A stretch of 64,000 bases of DNA from the NCBI GenBank assembly GCA_020849665.1, contig JADLFX010000050.1, positions 103,825-167,824 on the forward strand, given 5' to 3'. The notes below the pieces were generated by a model. That model was not told where the DNA came from. It saw only the letters and a program-made list of their open reading frames with translations, and did no database searches. How positions within the stretch are numbered: position 1 is the stretch's first letter; each line of letters begins with the position of its first letter. Source of the DNA: Planctomycetota bacterium. GTDB taxonomy: Bacteria > Planctomycetota > UBA1135 > UBA2386. Positions 42,506 to 51,303 of the stretch are shown here, one piece after another. Position numbers and translations under genes: made by a program.

Positions 42506-43264
42506 ATGAAAATCGACAAGTCCGTCCTCGACGACTACGCGATCCTCACCCTCAAGGGCGAGTTCGACACCTTCTACGTCCCCCGCCTGCAGGAGGAGGT
42601 CGAGGGCCTGCTCGAGCAGGGGGTGCGCCACATCCTCCTGAACCTGCGGCTGGTCAAGTTCATCAACTCCACCGCCCTGGGCTCGATCGTGAAGCTGTTC
42701 AAGCGCTGCAAGGCCGAGAACGGCGAACTGGTCGTCAGCAAGCCCTCGCCGTTCGCCCGCGACGTGATCGTCAAGCTCGGGATCAACGACTTCGTGCCGA
42801 TGTTCGACGAGGAGGAGCAGGCGGTGAAGCACGTCATCAAGTCCCTGAATGCGCAGGAGCTGGCGTTCGATGCTCCGGTGGACGAGGAGAAGATCCTGGT
42901 CACCTTCCCGGACGCCACTCGCAAGCAGCAGGTCGGCAAGCACAAGGTGCTGCTGGGGACCATGGCCAACGTGGACGGCCAGCGGGTGCAGTTCCTCTGG
43001 TCGGGCAAGCGCTACGGGATCACCCCCGAAGCCGCCAAGCAGCTGTTCTACAAGGGCAGCGAGCTGCACCTGAAGTTCCAGGTGAAGCTGTGCAAAAAGG
43101 GCTACTTCGAGGTGACCGCGACCGTCACCGAGATCGCCGATGGCCAGGAAGGTGCGGTGCGGGTCACGGCGACCTTCCAGCAGATCAGCGAGAGCGACCG
43201 CGCGGCGCTGAGCCAGTACGCGGCCGACATGGGCTTCCTGAAGCGCCAGATCGGCGAGGCCTGA
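42506..43264 (+). CDS. STAS-domain antagonist with PilZ-like C-terminal domain
   Basis: The 252-residue protein has an N-terminal STAS domain (1-110) with VKFINSTALGSI, whose Ser55/Thr56 is at the site phosphorylated in SpoIIAA. A linker rich in acidic residues follows (113-130). The C-terminal part (about 130-250) ends with FQQISESDRAALSQYAADM, as in PilZ domains. The RxxxR and DxSxxG residues for c-di-GMP are not evident, so binding may be lost. Facing the RsbU-like phosphatase, it is the likely target in a partner switch that could couple to motility or envelope control. Confidence 0.82.
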   Translation: MKIDKSVLDDYAILTLKGEFDTFYVPRLQEEVEGLLEQGVRHILLNLRLVKFINSTALGSIVKLFKRCKAENGELVVSKPSPFARDVIVKLGINDFVPMFDEEEQAVKHVIKSLNAQELAFDAPVDEEKILVTFPDATRKQQVGKHKVLLGTMANVDGQRVQFLWSGKRYGITPEAAKQLFYKGSELHLKFQVKLCKKGYFEVTATVTEIADGQEGAVRVTATFQQISESDRAALSQYAADMGFLKRQIGEA

Positions 43265-43272
43265 GAACGCGG

Positions 43273-43302
43273 CCGGCGCGGTCCGCAGCGGATCCGCGCC
43301 GG
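43273..43302. terminator. Bidirectional terminator
   Basis: A 9-bp stem ccggcgcgg/ccgcgccgg closes an inner hairpin (tccg/cgga). It lies between convergent STAS and rpmH genes. It is GC-rich with no U-run. Confidence 0.65.
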
Positions 43303-43325
43303 TCCCGGAAGGAGTCCGGAAGGAC

Positions 43326-43463
43326 TCAGCCGACGCGGAAGTAGCCGCCGGACTTCTTGCGCTTGCGCTTGATCACCTTCCGCCCGCCTGCGGTCTTGGA
43401 GCGGGTGCGGAAGCCGGTCTTCTTCTTGCGCTTCAGGTTCGATCGGCGGACGTGCAGCTTCAT
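43326..43463 (-). CDS. rpmH: Large-subunit ribosomal protein bL34
   Basis: The 45-residue protein begins MKLHVRRSNLKRKKKTGFRT and continues with GGRKVIKRKRKK, closely following the bL34 consensus SNLKRKR-HGFRxRM-GRxVLxRRR. About half its residues are Lys or Arg. It is too short for a usual length filter. bL34 is usually followed by rnpA next to dnaA/oriC; neither is here, so this gene is displaced. No other small gene lies nearby. It is expressed on its own, with a ggagacgaga region upstream. Confidence 0.93.
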   Translation of the reverse strand: MKLHVRRSNLKRKKKTGFRTRSKTAGGRKVIKRKRKKSGGYFRVG

Positions 43464-43532
43464 GGGTCTCTCGTCTCCGTGGAGGGCGCGGCAGGGTAGC
43501 GGCGCCCCGCGGGCAGGTCAACGGAGGCGGGC

Positions 43533-45227
43533 TCAGCCCTGGTCCAGGGTCTCGCGCAAGACCTCCTCGACCGAAGTCTGGCCGTCGAAGATCGCGCGCA
43601 GGCCGTCTTCGCGCAGCGTGGTCATGCCCGCCTCGCGTGCCGCGGTGCGGATCTGGCCCGTGCTGGCCCGGTCGAGGATCAGTTCGCGCTGGCGGTCGTC
43701 GATCCGCAGGATCTCCAGGATCGCCATGCGGCCGCGGAAGCCGGTGAAGTTGCACGTCTCGCAGCCGCGCCCCTGGGCGAACTTCTTGCCCGCGGCCTGT
43801 TCGGGCGTGAGGCCCAGCTCCCGCAGCACCTCCAGCGAGGGCTCGTAGAACGTCCGGCACTCCTTGCAGATCCTGCGCACCAGGCGCTGGGCGAGGACCG
43901 CCTGCACAGTGGCGCTGAGCAGGAACGGCTCGATGCCGATGTCCACCATGCGGGTCACGGCACTGGGCGCGTCGTTGGTGTGCAGCGTGGAGAACACGAG
44001 GTGACCGGTGAGGCTCGCCTCGATCGCGGTCTGGGCGGTCTCCTTGTCGCGGATCTCGCCCACGAGGATCACGTCGGGGTCCTGGCGCAGGATGGTGCGC
44101 AGCACGGACGCGTAGGTCACGCCGATCTCCTCGTTGACGGGGATCTGCACGATGCCCTCGAGGTCGTACTCCACCGGGTCCTCGACCGTGATGATCTTGG
44201 TGTCCTCCCGGTTGGCCTCGTTGAGCATCGCGTAGAGCGACGTGGTCTTGCCCGAGCCGGTCGGCCCCGTGACCAGCACGATGCCGTGCGGCAGGTCGAT
44301 CAGCTCCCGGATCGCCCTCAGCTCGTGGTCCTGGAACCCCAGGTTCTCGAGCGAGAGCGCGACCACGGAGCGGTCCAGGACTCGCATCACCGTCGACTCG
44401 CCGTGCATGGTGGGCAGCGTGGACACGCGCAGGTCGACGGAGCGCCCCCCGACCGTGAGCTCGATGCGTCCATCCTGGGGCAGGCGGGTCTCGGCGATGT
44501 CCAGGTCGGCCATGACCTTGACACGGGAGATCAGCGCGACGGCGAGGTGCGGCGGCGGGGCCTCCAGCTCGAAGAGCGCGCCGTCGACGCGGTAGCGGAT
44601 CTTGAACTCGCTGGCGAAGGGCTCGAGGTGGATGTCGGACGCCTTGTCGCGGATCGCCTGATAGAGGATGTAGTTCAGGAGCTTGACCACCGGCGCCGCC
44701 GAGGCCATGGCCTGCTTGTCCTCGAGGTCGAACTTGGCGGCCTGCTGGCGGAACTCGGCGACCAGCTCCTTGAGCTTCTCCTTGGCCTTGCCGGCATCCT
44801 CGGAGTAGTGACGCTCGAGTGCCTGGCGCAGGGCCTCCTCGTCCACCACCACGCCCTTCACCTGCAGCCCGGAGGTGAACGCGAGGTCGTTCAGGATCGA
44901 CGCGTTCATCGGGTCGGCCAGCGCCACGGTCAGCTCGCCCCCGGCGATGGCGAGGGGCAGCACGCCGAACGCCCGCGCGGTGGCGGTGTCGATCTTCTGG
45001 ATCGCCTCGGGCGCGGGCTGGCGCGCCGCCAGGTCCACGAATGGCATGCCCGCCTGCTCGGCGAGGGCGCGGGCGATGTCGGTGCGCTGCACGTGGCCGA
45101 GTTCGAGCAGGATCTGGCCAAGGCGGCCGCCCTTCTCCCGCTGCACGGCCAGGGCCTCCTGCACCATGCCCTCGTGGATGACGCCCTGGTCCTTGAGGAT
45201 CTGTCCGATCAGGCGCCGGGCGGCCAT
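43533..45227 (-). CDS. pilB: PilB/GspE-type secretion ATPase
   Basis: The 564-residue protein is a type II secretion / type IV pilus assembly ATPase. An N-terminal MshEN domain (1-150) matches GspE. Walker A GPTGSGKTTSL is at 321-328, the Asp box lies near VEDPVE, Walker B near DVILVGEIRDKETA, and the His box at FSTLHTND. A Cys-rich zinc site (CKEC, then CETC near residue 490) is present. It lies 1 nt after pilT and probably powers pilus extension. No pilin or PilC/PilM genes are in the window. Confidence 0.94.
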   Translation of the reverse strand: MAARRLIGQILKDQGVIHEGMVQEALAVQREKGGRLGQILLELGHVQRTDIARALAEQAGMPFVDLAARQPAPEAIQKIDTATARAFGVLPLAIAGGELTVALADPMNASILNDLAFTSGLQVKGVVVDEEALRQALERHYSEDAGKAKEKLKELVAEFRQQAAKFDLEDKQAMASAAPVVKLLNYILYQAIRDKASDIHLEPFASEFKIRYRVDGALFELEAPPPHLAVALISRVKVMADLDIAETRLPQDGRIELTVGGRSVDLRVSTLPTMHGESTVMRVLDRSVVALSLENLGFQDHELRAIRELIDLPHGIVLVTGPTGSGKTTSLYAMLNEANREDTKIITVEDPVEYDLEGIVQIPVNEEIGVTYASVLRTILRQDPDVILVGEIRDKETAQTAIEASLTGHLVFSTLHTNDAPSAVTRMVDIGIEPFLLSATVQAVLAQRLVRRICKECRTFYEPSLEVLRELGLTPEQAAGKKFAQGRGCETCNFTGFRGRMAILEILRIDDRQRELILDRASTGQIRTAAREAGMTTLREDGLRAIFDGQTSVEEVLRETLDQG

Positions 45228-45228
45228 G

Positions 45229-46296
45229 TCAGGTGACTCCTCCACCCATGCGCGCCTCGAGGACCTTGCGGTCGAAGGCGCTCTCCACGGCCACCTCGCG
45301 CGTGATCCTGCCGGCGCGGTGCAGTTCCAGGATCGCGTCGTCCATGAGCATCATGCCCTGGCGGCGGCTGGTCTGGATGACCGAGGGCACCTTGAAGGTC
45401 TCGCTCTTGCGGATGTGATTCTCGATCGCGCCGTTGCTGATCATGATCTCGAATGCGGCCACGCGGCCCTGGCCGTCCGCCGTGGGCAGGAGGATCTGGG
45501 AGACCACCGCCACCAGCGCGCCGGCCAGCTGCGAGCGGATCTGCTCCTGCTGCTCGTGCGGGTACTGGTCGATGATCCGGTCGATGGTGCGCGCCGCACC
45601 GGTCGTGTGCAGGGTGCCGAGCACCAGGTGACCGGTCTCCGCGGCGGTGATCGCCGCAGAGGTCGTCTCCAGGTCACGCATCTCGCCGAGCATCACGACA
45701 TCGGGGTCCTGGCGCAGGGCACGCCGCATCGCCTCGGCGAACGAGGGCACGTCGCTGCCCACCTCGCGCTGCGTCACACGCCCGCGCTGGTGCTGGTGCT
45801 GGAACTCGATCGGATCCTCGACCGTGATGATGTGCACGTCGCGGTTGCGATTGACCCAGTCGACCATGGTGGCCAGCGTGGTGGTCTTGCCCGAGCCGGT
45901 CGGGCCGGTGACCAGGACCAGACCGCGATGCAGCGTGAGCAGGTCGCGCACGCCCGTCGGAAGGCCGATCTGCTCGAACGACAGCAGCTCGTTGGGGATC
46001 AGCCGCATCACGACGCCGCGCCGGCCACGTTCGGTGAACACGCTGGTGCGGAACCGGATGCCGTCCCGGTACGCGTAGCCGAGGTCGGTGGTCCCGGTGC
46101 GGTGCAGCTCCTCGGCGTGGCGCGGCGACAGGATCTGGCGGGCCACCGCGTCCACGTCGTCCGGAGTGAGGGCCGGCGCATCGAGCTCCACGAAGTGCCC
46201 GTGCACGCGCAGCATCGGCCTGCGGCCGACGGCCAGGTGCACGTCCGAGCCACGCTGGGCCACGCAGGCATCGAGATATCGCGGCAGTTCGACCAT
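45229..46296 (-). CDS. pilT: Twitching-motility retraction ATPase PilT
   Basis: The 355-residue protein matches PilT. The N-terminal SDVHLAVG motif is present, Walker A GPTGSGKTTTL is at 131-138, ITVEDPIE is the Asp box, DVVMLGEMRDLET is Walker B, and GTLHTTGAARTIDRIID is the His box with PilT specificity. AFEIMISNGAIENHIR is the AIRNLIRE-like C-terminal signature. It should retract type IV pili. It sits between two PilB/GspE-type genes and is 14 nt after the upstream one. Confidence 0.95.
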   Translation of the reverse strand: MVELPRYLDACVAQRGSDVHLAVGRRPMLRVHGHFVELDAPALTPDDVDAVARQILSPRHAEELHRTGTTDLGYAYRDGIRFRTSVFTERGRRGVVMRLIPNELLSFEQIGLPTGVRDLLTLHRGLVLVTGPTGSGKTTTLATMVDWVNRNRDVHIITVEDPIEFQHQHQRGRVTQREVGSDVPSFAEAMRRALRQDPDVVMLGEMRDLETTSAAITAAETGHLVLGTLHTTGAARTIDRIIDQYPHEQQEQIRSQLAGALVAVVSQILLPTADGQGRVAAFEIMISNGAIENHIRKSETFKVPSVIQTSRRQGMMLMDDAILELHRAGRITREVAVESAFDRKVLEARMGGGVT

Positions 46297-46310
46297 GGCT
46301 GGACCCGGGT

Positions 46311-47966
46311 TCACGCGCTGGCGGTCACCCGCAGGAGTTCCTCGGCCGTGGTGGTGCCGCCCAGGACCTTGCGTACGCCGTCCTCGAACAGGGTGTGCAT
46401 CCCGCCGGCGGTGCGCGCCGCCTCGGCGAGGCGCAGGGTCGGTTCCTGGCGGAACGTGAGGTCGCGCAGCGTGGTGTCCATCTCCATCAGCTCGAAGATG
46501 CCCTTGCGCCCGCGGTACCCGCTCTGCTCGCAGGCGTCGCATCCCACGGCACGATGCAACCGCACGCCGCCGGGAGCCTCGGTCACGCCCAGCGTCCGCA
46601 GTTCCGCGGTGCTGGCCTGGTATGGCTCCTTGCACTTCGGGCAGAGCACGCGCAGGAGGCGTTGCGCCATGACCGCCTGCACCGCGGCAGCCACCAGGAA
46701 GGGCTTCACGCCGATGTCCACCAGGCGCGTGATCGCCGATGGCGCGTCGTTGGTGTGCAGGGTCGAGAACACCAGGTGGCCGGTGAGCGCCGCCTGGACG
46801 GCGATCTCCGCGGTCTCGCGGTCACGGATCTCGCCCACCAGGATGATGTTCGGGGCCTGGCGCAGCATGGCGCGCAGGATCCGTGCGAAGCTCAGGCCGA
46901 TGCCCGCCTTCACCTGGCACTGGTTGATGCCCGCGATGTCGAACTCGACCGGGTCCTCGGCCGTGATGATCTTCACGTCGGGCCGGTTGAGCTGGCGCAG
47001 CGCCGCGTAGAGCGTGGTGGTCTTGCCAGAGCCGGTCGGACCCGTGACCAGGAAGATCCCGTTGGGGCGTTTGAGGATCCGCTGGAAGCGGTCGTGATCC
47101 TCGCCCACGAAGCCCAGGTCCTCGAGCGAGAGCAGGTTGCGTTCCTTGTCGAGGAGACGCATCACGATGGTCTCGCCGTGGTTGCCGGGCAGCACGGAGG
47201 TGCGGATGTCGATCGCGCGGCCCTCGGCGCTGCGGAACTCGATGCGTCCGTCCTGGGGCTTGCGCTTCTCGGCGATGTCCATCGCCGCCATGATCTTGAT
47301 GCGCGAGGTGAGCGGGCCGAGCAGGGCCTTGTCGAGGGAGGTCTTCTCACGCAGCACCCCGTCGATCCGGTAGCGCACACGGATCCGGCTCTCGAACGGC
47401 TCGACGTGGATGTCGCTGGCGCGCCCCGCGAGCGCCTCGTCCACCGTCTTCTGCACGAGCCGGATGATGGGTGCATCGGCGTCCTCGACGGCGCCGGGCT
47501 TGGCGGTCCCGGCCGCCGTCGCCGCCCGGCTCTCGCCGCCGCCGAGCGCCTTGCGGATCGCCTCCTTGAGGGCGCCGGGGGGCGCGAGCGCGCAGCGCAC
47601 CTCCATGCCCGCCAGGAAGGAGAAGTGGTCCGCGACGTAGGTCTTGAGCGGGTCGTCGACGGCCACGTAGAGGCGTCCGTCCTTGATCAGGATCGGCAGC
47701 GCCTGGTTCTGCTGGATCTGGTCCTTGGGGACCTTGCCGAGCACTTCGGGGGCGATCTTGGCCTTCGCGGGGTTGGCGAACGGCATCCCGCTGGCCTTGG
47801 CGAGGGCGGTGTAGACCACCTCCTCGTCCGCGAGGCGCAGCGTGAGGATGGCGCGCTCGAGCGGGAGGCTCTTGCTGCGCGCCAGCTGGTTGGCCTGCTC
47901 GACCTGCTCGGGGCGCAGAGCCCCGGACTCGAGCAGCAGGGAGTCCAGGGTGGGTCTGCCGCTCAA
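46311..47966 (-). CDS. Second PilB/GspE-type secretion ATPase
   Basis: The 551-residue protein resembles the downstream PilB but differs in its N-terminal MshEN-type region. Walker A is at 309-316 with Lys315, ITAEDPVE is the Asp box, ILVGEIRDRETA the Walker B and STLHTNDAPSA the His box. The zinc site is CPKC then CDAC. Its start is TTG overlapping the stop of the DUF1573-like gene (TTGA), so the frame was chosen by coupling. It may serve type II secretion or a pseudopilus in contrast to pilB. Two different GspE-type ATPases in one cluster is notable. Confidence 0.88.
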   Translation of the reverse strand: MSGRPTLDSLLLESGALRPEQVEQANQLARSKSLPLERAILTLRLADEEVVYTALAKASGMPFANPAKAKIAPEVLGKVPKDQIQQNQALPILIKDGRLYVAVDDPLKTYVADHFSFLAGMEVRCALAPPGALKEAIRKALGGGESRAATAAGTAKPGAVEDADAPIIRLVQKTVDEALAGRASDIHVEPFESRIRVRYRIDGVLREKTSLDKALLGPLTSRIKIMAAMDIAEKRKPQDGRIEFRSAEGRAIDIRTSVLPGNHGETIVMRLLDKERNLLSLEDLGFVGEDHDRFQRILKRPNGIFLVTGPTGSGKTTTLYAALRQLNRPDVKIITAEDPVEFDIAGINQCQVKAGIGLSFARILRAMLRQAPNIILVGEIRDRETAEIAVQAALTGHLVFSTLHTNDAPSAITRLVDIGVKPFLVAAAVQAVMAQRLLRVLCPKCKEPYQASTAELRTLGVTEAPGGVRLHRAVGCDACEQSGYRGRKGIFELMEMDTTLRDLTFRQEPTLRLAEAARTAGGMHTLFEDGVRKVLGGTTTAEELLRVTASA

Positions 47967-49207
47967 CGCACGAATCCGTTGAACATCAGCTCCTTGGTAG
48001 GAGCCGCCGGGTGGTTGAGCTGGATGACGACCTTGCCACGCACCACGGCGCGGGGCGCATCCGGGGACACGATCACCTCGACCCGGACCGCGTTCTTGAC
48101 CGGCTGCTTGGTCTCCGGATCGACGAAGTCGGTGACCTTGGAGGTCCGCACGACGACGAACTCCGGCTTCACGCTGAGGTCCTTGACCTCGACGCTGGGG
48201 GCCTGCAGGTCGAAATCGTCGGTGGGCCACAGATGCACGGTCTGCGTGGCGCCGACGCCCTGCTTGATCGCACCCAGGCTGAAGAACCCGCTGGGGTTCA
48301 TCTTCAGCGGGCCACGCACCAGCGCCGAGAAGCGCACGCTGACGCTCTTGTCCTTCACGTTGGTCTTGAAGCGGATCTCGCCGCCACCGGCGCGCTCGTC
48401 CACGCCCGGTCCATAGGTGGCGCTGACGACCCATGTGGCCTTGCCGTCCACCACCTGCTTCTCGTACCGCACCTCGCACTTGTCGGGCTTGCTCTCCAGC
48501 GCGGTGATGTCGAAGTTGGGTTGCAGGCCGGAGGTGATCCGGCAGGTGAACTCACGCTTGTCCTGCCAGCTCATCTCGTTGAGGTGGATGTCCGGCGGTT
48601 CCACGGTGAAGTACACGGCCCCCGTGGCACGCCAGCTCAGCTTCATCGCCGGCTCCTTCGGGTCCGTGGTCTGGAAGTCGAGGTGGGCATCCTTGCCGCC
48701 CTGGAACCCCTGCATCTTCATGTGCACCTCGACCGTGCCGGATTCCTCGGGACCCACGGTGGCGTAGAGCACGCGCTCGCGGTTCTCCGCGCCCTCCTTC
48801 GTGCGCCAGACCCGGTAGAGGCTGTTGGGAGCCGGGTCGGTGGTCAGCTCGTAGACCCGATCGCCGACCCGCAGCACCGCCTTGGAGCACTGGCAGCTGG
48901 CCAGGAAGTTGTTCAGCTTGTGCTCCTCCTTGCTCGGGTTGTGGAACGGGAACACCCCGATGGCCTCCTCCTCGTCGAAGTAGGTGCCGAGGTCCTTCCG
49001 GGTCTTGGGAAACCAGCTGTTGCCGCCCCCCTCGGTGAAGACCGGCTCCTGGGGCTTCAGCGTTTCGCGGACGACCTCCGTGCCCTGGATCGCCTGATGC
49101 GTCTCCACGGGCGGGGTCGGCGGAGGCGGCGGATTCTGGGCGGCGAGCAGCCCGGCGAATCCGGTCAGCGAGAGGAAAGCGTGGGACAACCGGTGGGTCG
49201 AACTCAT
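47963..49207 (-). CDS. Secreted DUF1573-like beta-sandwich protein
   Basis: The 414-residue protein has a signal peptide cut near Ala-Ala/Gln-Asn-Pro (about residue 24). A Pro-rich start follows. The segment FPFHNPSKEEHKLNNFLASCQCSKAVL near residue 90 matches the DUF1573 ASPH-like repeat with paired Cys (CxC). A second Ig-like domain and third follow. Such proteins are periplasmic or surface Ig-folds. The stop is shared with the ATPase gene downstream. Its role with the secretion ATPases may be substrate or assembly, which is inference. Confidence 0.75.
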   Translation of the reverse strand: MSSTHRLSHAFLSLTGFAGLLAAQNPPPPPTPPVETHQAIQGTEVVRETLKPQEPVFTEGGGNSWFPKTRKDLGTYFDEEEAIGVFPFHNPSKEEHKLNNFLASCQCSKAVLRVGDRVYELTTDPAPNSLYRVWRTKEGAENRERVLYATVGPEESGTVEVHMKMQGFQGGKDAHLDFQTTDPKEPAMKLSWRATGAVYFTVEPPDIHLNEMSWQDKREFTCRITSGLQPNFDITALESKPDKCEVRYEKQVVDGKATWVVSATYGPGVDERAGGGEIRFKTNVKDKSVSVRFSALVRGPLKMNPSGFFSLGAIKQGVGATQTVHLWPTDDFDLQAPSVEVKDLSVKPEFVVVRTSKVTDFVDPETKQPVKNAVRVEVIVSPDAPRAVVRGKVVIQLNHPAAPTKELMFNGFVR

Positions 49208-49319
49208 GGCGATCGCGGGTCGGTGCAGGGGATGCCGGGGGCCGGGGAATGGCGGAGGCCAACCCCCCTCGGTCGGACAGCGTGTGCACCAACGGTCGGT
49301 GGGAGTATAGCCTCCGGGA

Positions 49320-49985
49320 ATGGTGGCTCCGAAACCCCGGCGGCAGGCCGCCGCCGCCCTCGCGATGGCCCTTTCCCTGCCACTCGGCGGCTGCTGCTCG
49401 CTGGCGCGCCTGCTCTGTGGCCCGGATCGCTCCCCCTGGGTGTCCGAGTCGTACCGCACCCCCGAGGAGGCCGTGGCGACCCTGTGCGAGACCGCCCGCC
49501 GGGACGATCCGGTCACGGCCTTCCGCGCCCTGAGCCCCCGCTACCGCAGCGAGCTCGGCGCCACCGGTTCCTTCGAGTTCGGGGTGATCTGGGAGCGGCT
49601 CAAGCGGCAGGTGCCCGGCCTGCACATGCTGGGCTATGCCGTCATCGAGTCGTCGCTGACGCTCCCGGATGGCCGGCGACGCTTCCTGCTGGAAACCTCG
49701 GGCCACCGCGTGGAGCTCATCGTGGCCCAGGTCGCGTCGTGGACGGTGATCCACGGCGCCTCGGGCGACCCTCCGCAGGAGGAGGGCCGCTACCTGAGCG
49801 GTCCGGACCGCCTGTGGGAGCGGATCGATGTGGGTCCCGGAGGCGAGCTCGTGGTCCGTATCCCCTGGGAGCCCACCACCATGGGGCCGGTCCAGCCGGA
49901 CCAGATCCGACAGGTGACCCTCGGGCTCGAGTGGAAGGTCGACCAGGTCCGCGATCCCGAGGCGACGGGAGGCGGCGGAACCTAG
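49320..49985 (+). CDS. Probable lipoprotein of unknown function
   Basis: The 221-residue protein has an N-terminal hydrophobic stretch ending LPLGGC, a lipobox with Cys at about 25. The rest (SPWVSESYRTPEEAVATLCETARRDDP) forms an alpha/beta domain that resembles no family I can name; it could be a NTF2-like or SnoaL-like fold. It is divergent from the DUF1573-like gene with a 112-nt gap, which should contain promoters for both. It is alone on its strand. Confidence 0.65.
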   Translation: MVAPKPRRQAAAALAMALSLPLGGCCSLARLLCGPDRSPWVSESYRTPEEAVATLCETARRDDPVTAFRALSPRYRSELGATGSFEFGVIWERLKRQVPGLHMLGYAVIESSLTLPDGRRRFLLETSGHRVELIVAQVASWTVIHGASGDPPQEEGRYLSGPDRLWERIDVGPGGELVVRIPWEPTTMGPVQPDQIRQVTLGLEWKVDQVRDPEATGGGGT

Positions 49986-50018
49986 CGGCGCCTGCGCAGC
50001 GCCCCGCAATGGCGCGCG

Positions 50019-50047
50019 CCGCGCAGGGGCCACTGGCCCGTGCGCGG
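50019..50047. terminator. Hairpin between convergent genes
   Basis: A 7-bp stem ccgcgca/tgcgcgg with a G-G mismatch and inner 5-bp stem gggcc/ggccc around a 3-nt loop lies between the lipoprotein gene and the coiled-coil gene, both of which end here. Confidence 0.65.
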
Positions 50048-50075
50048 CGCGTCGCGCTGCGAACCTGGGATCGGG

Positions 50076-50918
50076 TCAGCGGCGCTCGGCCACCTTCACG
50101 GCCGTGCCCTCGCTCCCGGAACGCTCCTGCTCCGCGAACCAGGTCTGGATCTCGGCCACGATGTTGCGGTCGCTGGCCGCAGCGTCCTCGGTCCCGCCCG
50201 CGTAGAAGGCGTCGTCCTCCAGCATCCGCTGGGCCACGTCGAGGCGCTTCTTCACCTCGGCGAGGACTTCCTTGGCCTTGCCCAGGTTGCTGTCGTCGAG
50301 GTCGAAGCGCCGCGAGCCCGCCGCCAGCGCATCCAGCTGGGCCTTCTGGGTCTTGAGGGTCGCGACCATGTCCTCGAGGCGCGACTTCTCGGCGCGCACC
50401 GCGTCGAGGCGCGTGCGGGCGGCGGACACCGCCTGGTTCTGGCGCTCGATGAGCGCCTTCTTGCCCTTCAGCAAGGCCTGGTTGTTCTTGTAGACCTCGA
50501 AGGTCCGCTCGAGGTCGATCTCGACCCGGCGCCGGGCGACGCCGTGGCTGGCGAGCACCAGGGCCGTGGTCTGCTCGCCACAGCCCGAGGGGCTCACGAC
50601 CAGGCTGCTGGTGCGCAGCTTCTTCTCTGCCTTGCCGACCTCGTTCTCGAGGCGTTGGACGTCCTGTACCAGGTTCTCCAGCTCGACCTCGGCACGCGCG
50701 ACGTCGCGCTTGCAGTTGTCGATCTCCGGCGAGATGGCCTGGATCAGCTCCTCGGCGCGCTTCAGTTCGAAGTCGACGGGGACCGAGCCGCGTACGCCGT
50801 CGCGGATCGACCCCGCCATGGTGCGGAAGTAGCTCGTGGCGTGCGGGCCGAACACGAAGAACGCGCCTCCGGCCGTGATCACGCCCGCGATGGCCACCCA
50901 CTTGACGATCTTGAACAT
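50076..50918 (-). CDS. Membrane-anchored coiled-coil protein
   Basis: The 280-residue protein has one N-terminal helix (residues 4-24, VKWVAIAGVITAGGAFFVFG). Two long heptad stretches rich in Glu, Lys, Arg and Leu follow, about residues 55-100 and 150-235, joined by a Cys-containing segment. No enzyme motif is present. It could be a periplasmic or cytoplasmic scaffold. It lies 88 nt downstream of the anti-sigma gene on the same strand and may belong to that regulon. Confidence 0.65.
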   Translation of the reverse strand: MFKIVKWVAIAGVITAGGAFFVFGPHATSYFRTMAGSIRDGVRGSVPVDFELKRAEELIQAISPEIDNCKRDVARAEVELENLVQDVQRLENEVGKAEKKLRTSSLVVSPSGCGEQTTALVLASHGVARRRVEIDLERTFEVYKNNQALLKGKKALIERQNQAVSAARTRLDAVRAEKSRLEDMVATLKTQKAQLDALAAGSRRFDLDDSNLGKAKEVLAEVKKRLDVAQRMLEDDAFYAGGTEDAAASDRNIVAEIQTWFAEQERSGSEGTAVKVAERR

Positions 50919-51006
50919 CTGTCGATCTCCGTTGCGTCGATTCCTGCGAGCCGACCTGGCTCGATGGGCGGCACTGCGGAGCGGGGCGGCGACTATTCGC
51001 CCGCGG

Positions 51007-51303
51007 CTACTTCTTCGCCTGGCGGAGCGCGCTCACCGTGGAGCGGAGCAGGCGGTCCTTGAGATCCTCGAGGTGGACCTTGCCCGCCTCCCGGTCGCGG
51101 GCCTGCATCTCCTCCACGGCGGCATTGCAGTACGGGCACTGGCTCTCCTGCAGGTGGAAGCGCAGGAACGCCTGGGCACCCTCGGGCAGCGCGTCGTCGA
51201 GGAAGGCGCGCAGGACGTTCGGATGCGGGCAGGACACCCGCTCCTCGCGCCACACCGCGCGCACCGTGAAGTCGAGTTCGTCTTCGGGTCCTGCCGGTGT
51301 CAT
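51007..51303 (-). CDS. Small zinc-finger protein, probable anti-sigma factor
   Basis: The 98-residue cytoplasmic protein carries Cys25, His50, Cys56 and Cys59 (FHLQESQCPYC), a zf-HC2-like zinc site in ZAS anti-sigma factors, though His-Cys spacing is x5 instead of x3. His27 is another possible ligand. Its ATG overlaps the stop of the ECF sigma gene (ATGA), the usual arrangement for cognate pairs. It has no membrane helix, so the sensing route may be by redox or by another partner. Confidence 0.75.
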   Translation of the reverse strand: MTPAGPEDELDFTVRAVWREERVSCPHPNVLRAFLDDALPEGAQAFLRFHLQESQCPYCNAAVEEMQARDREAGKVHLEDLKDRLLRSTVSALRQAKK

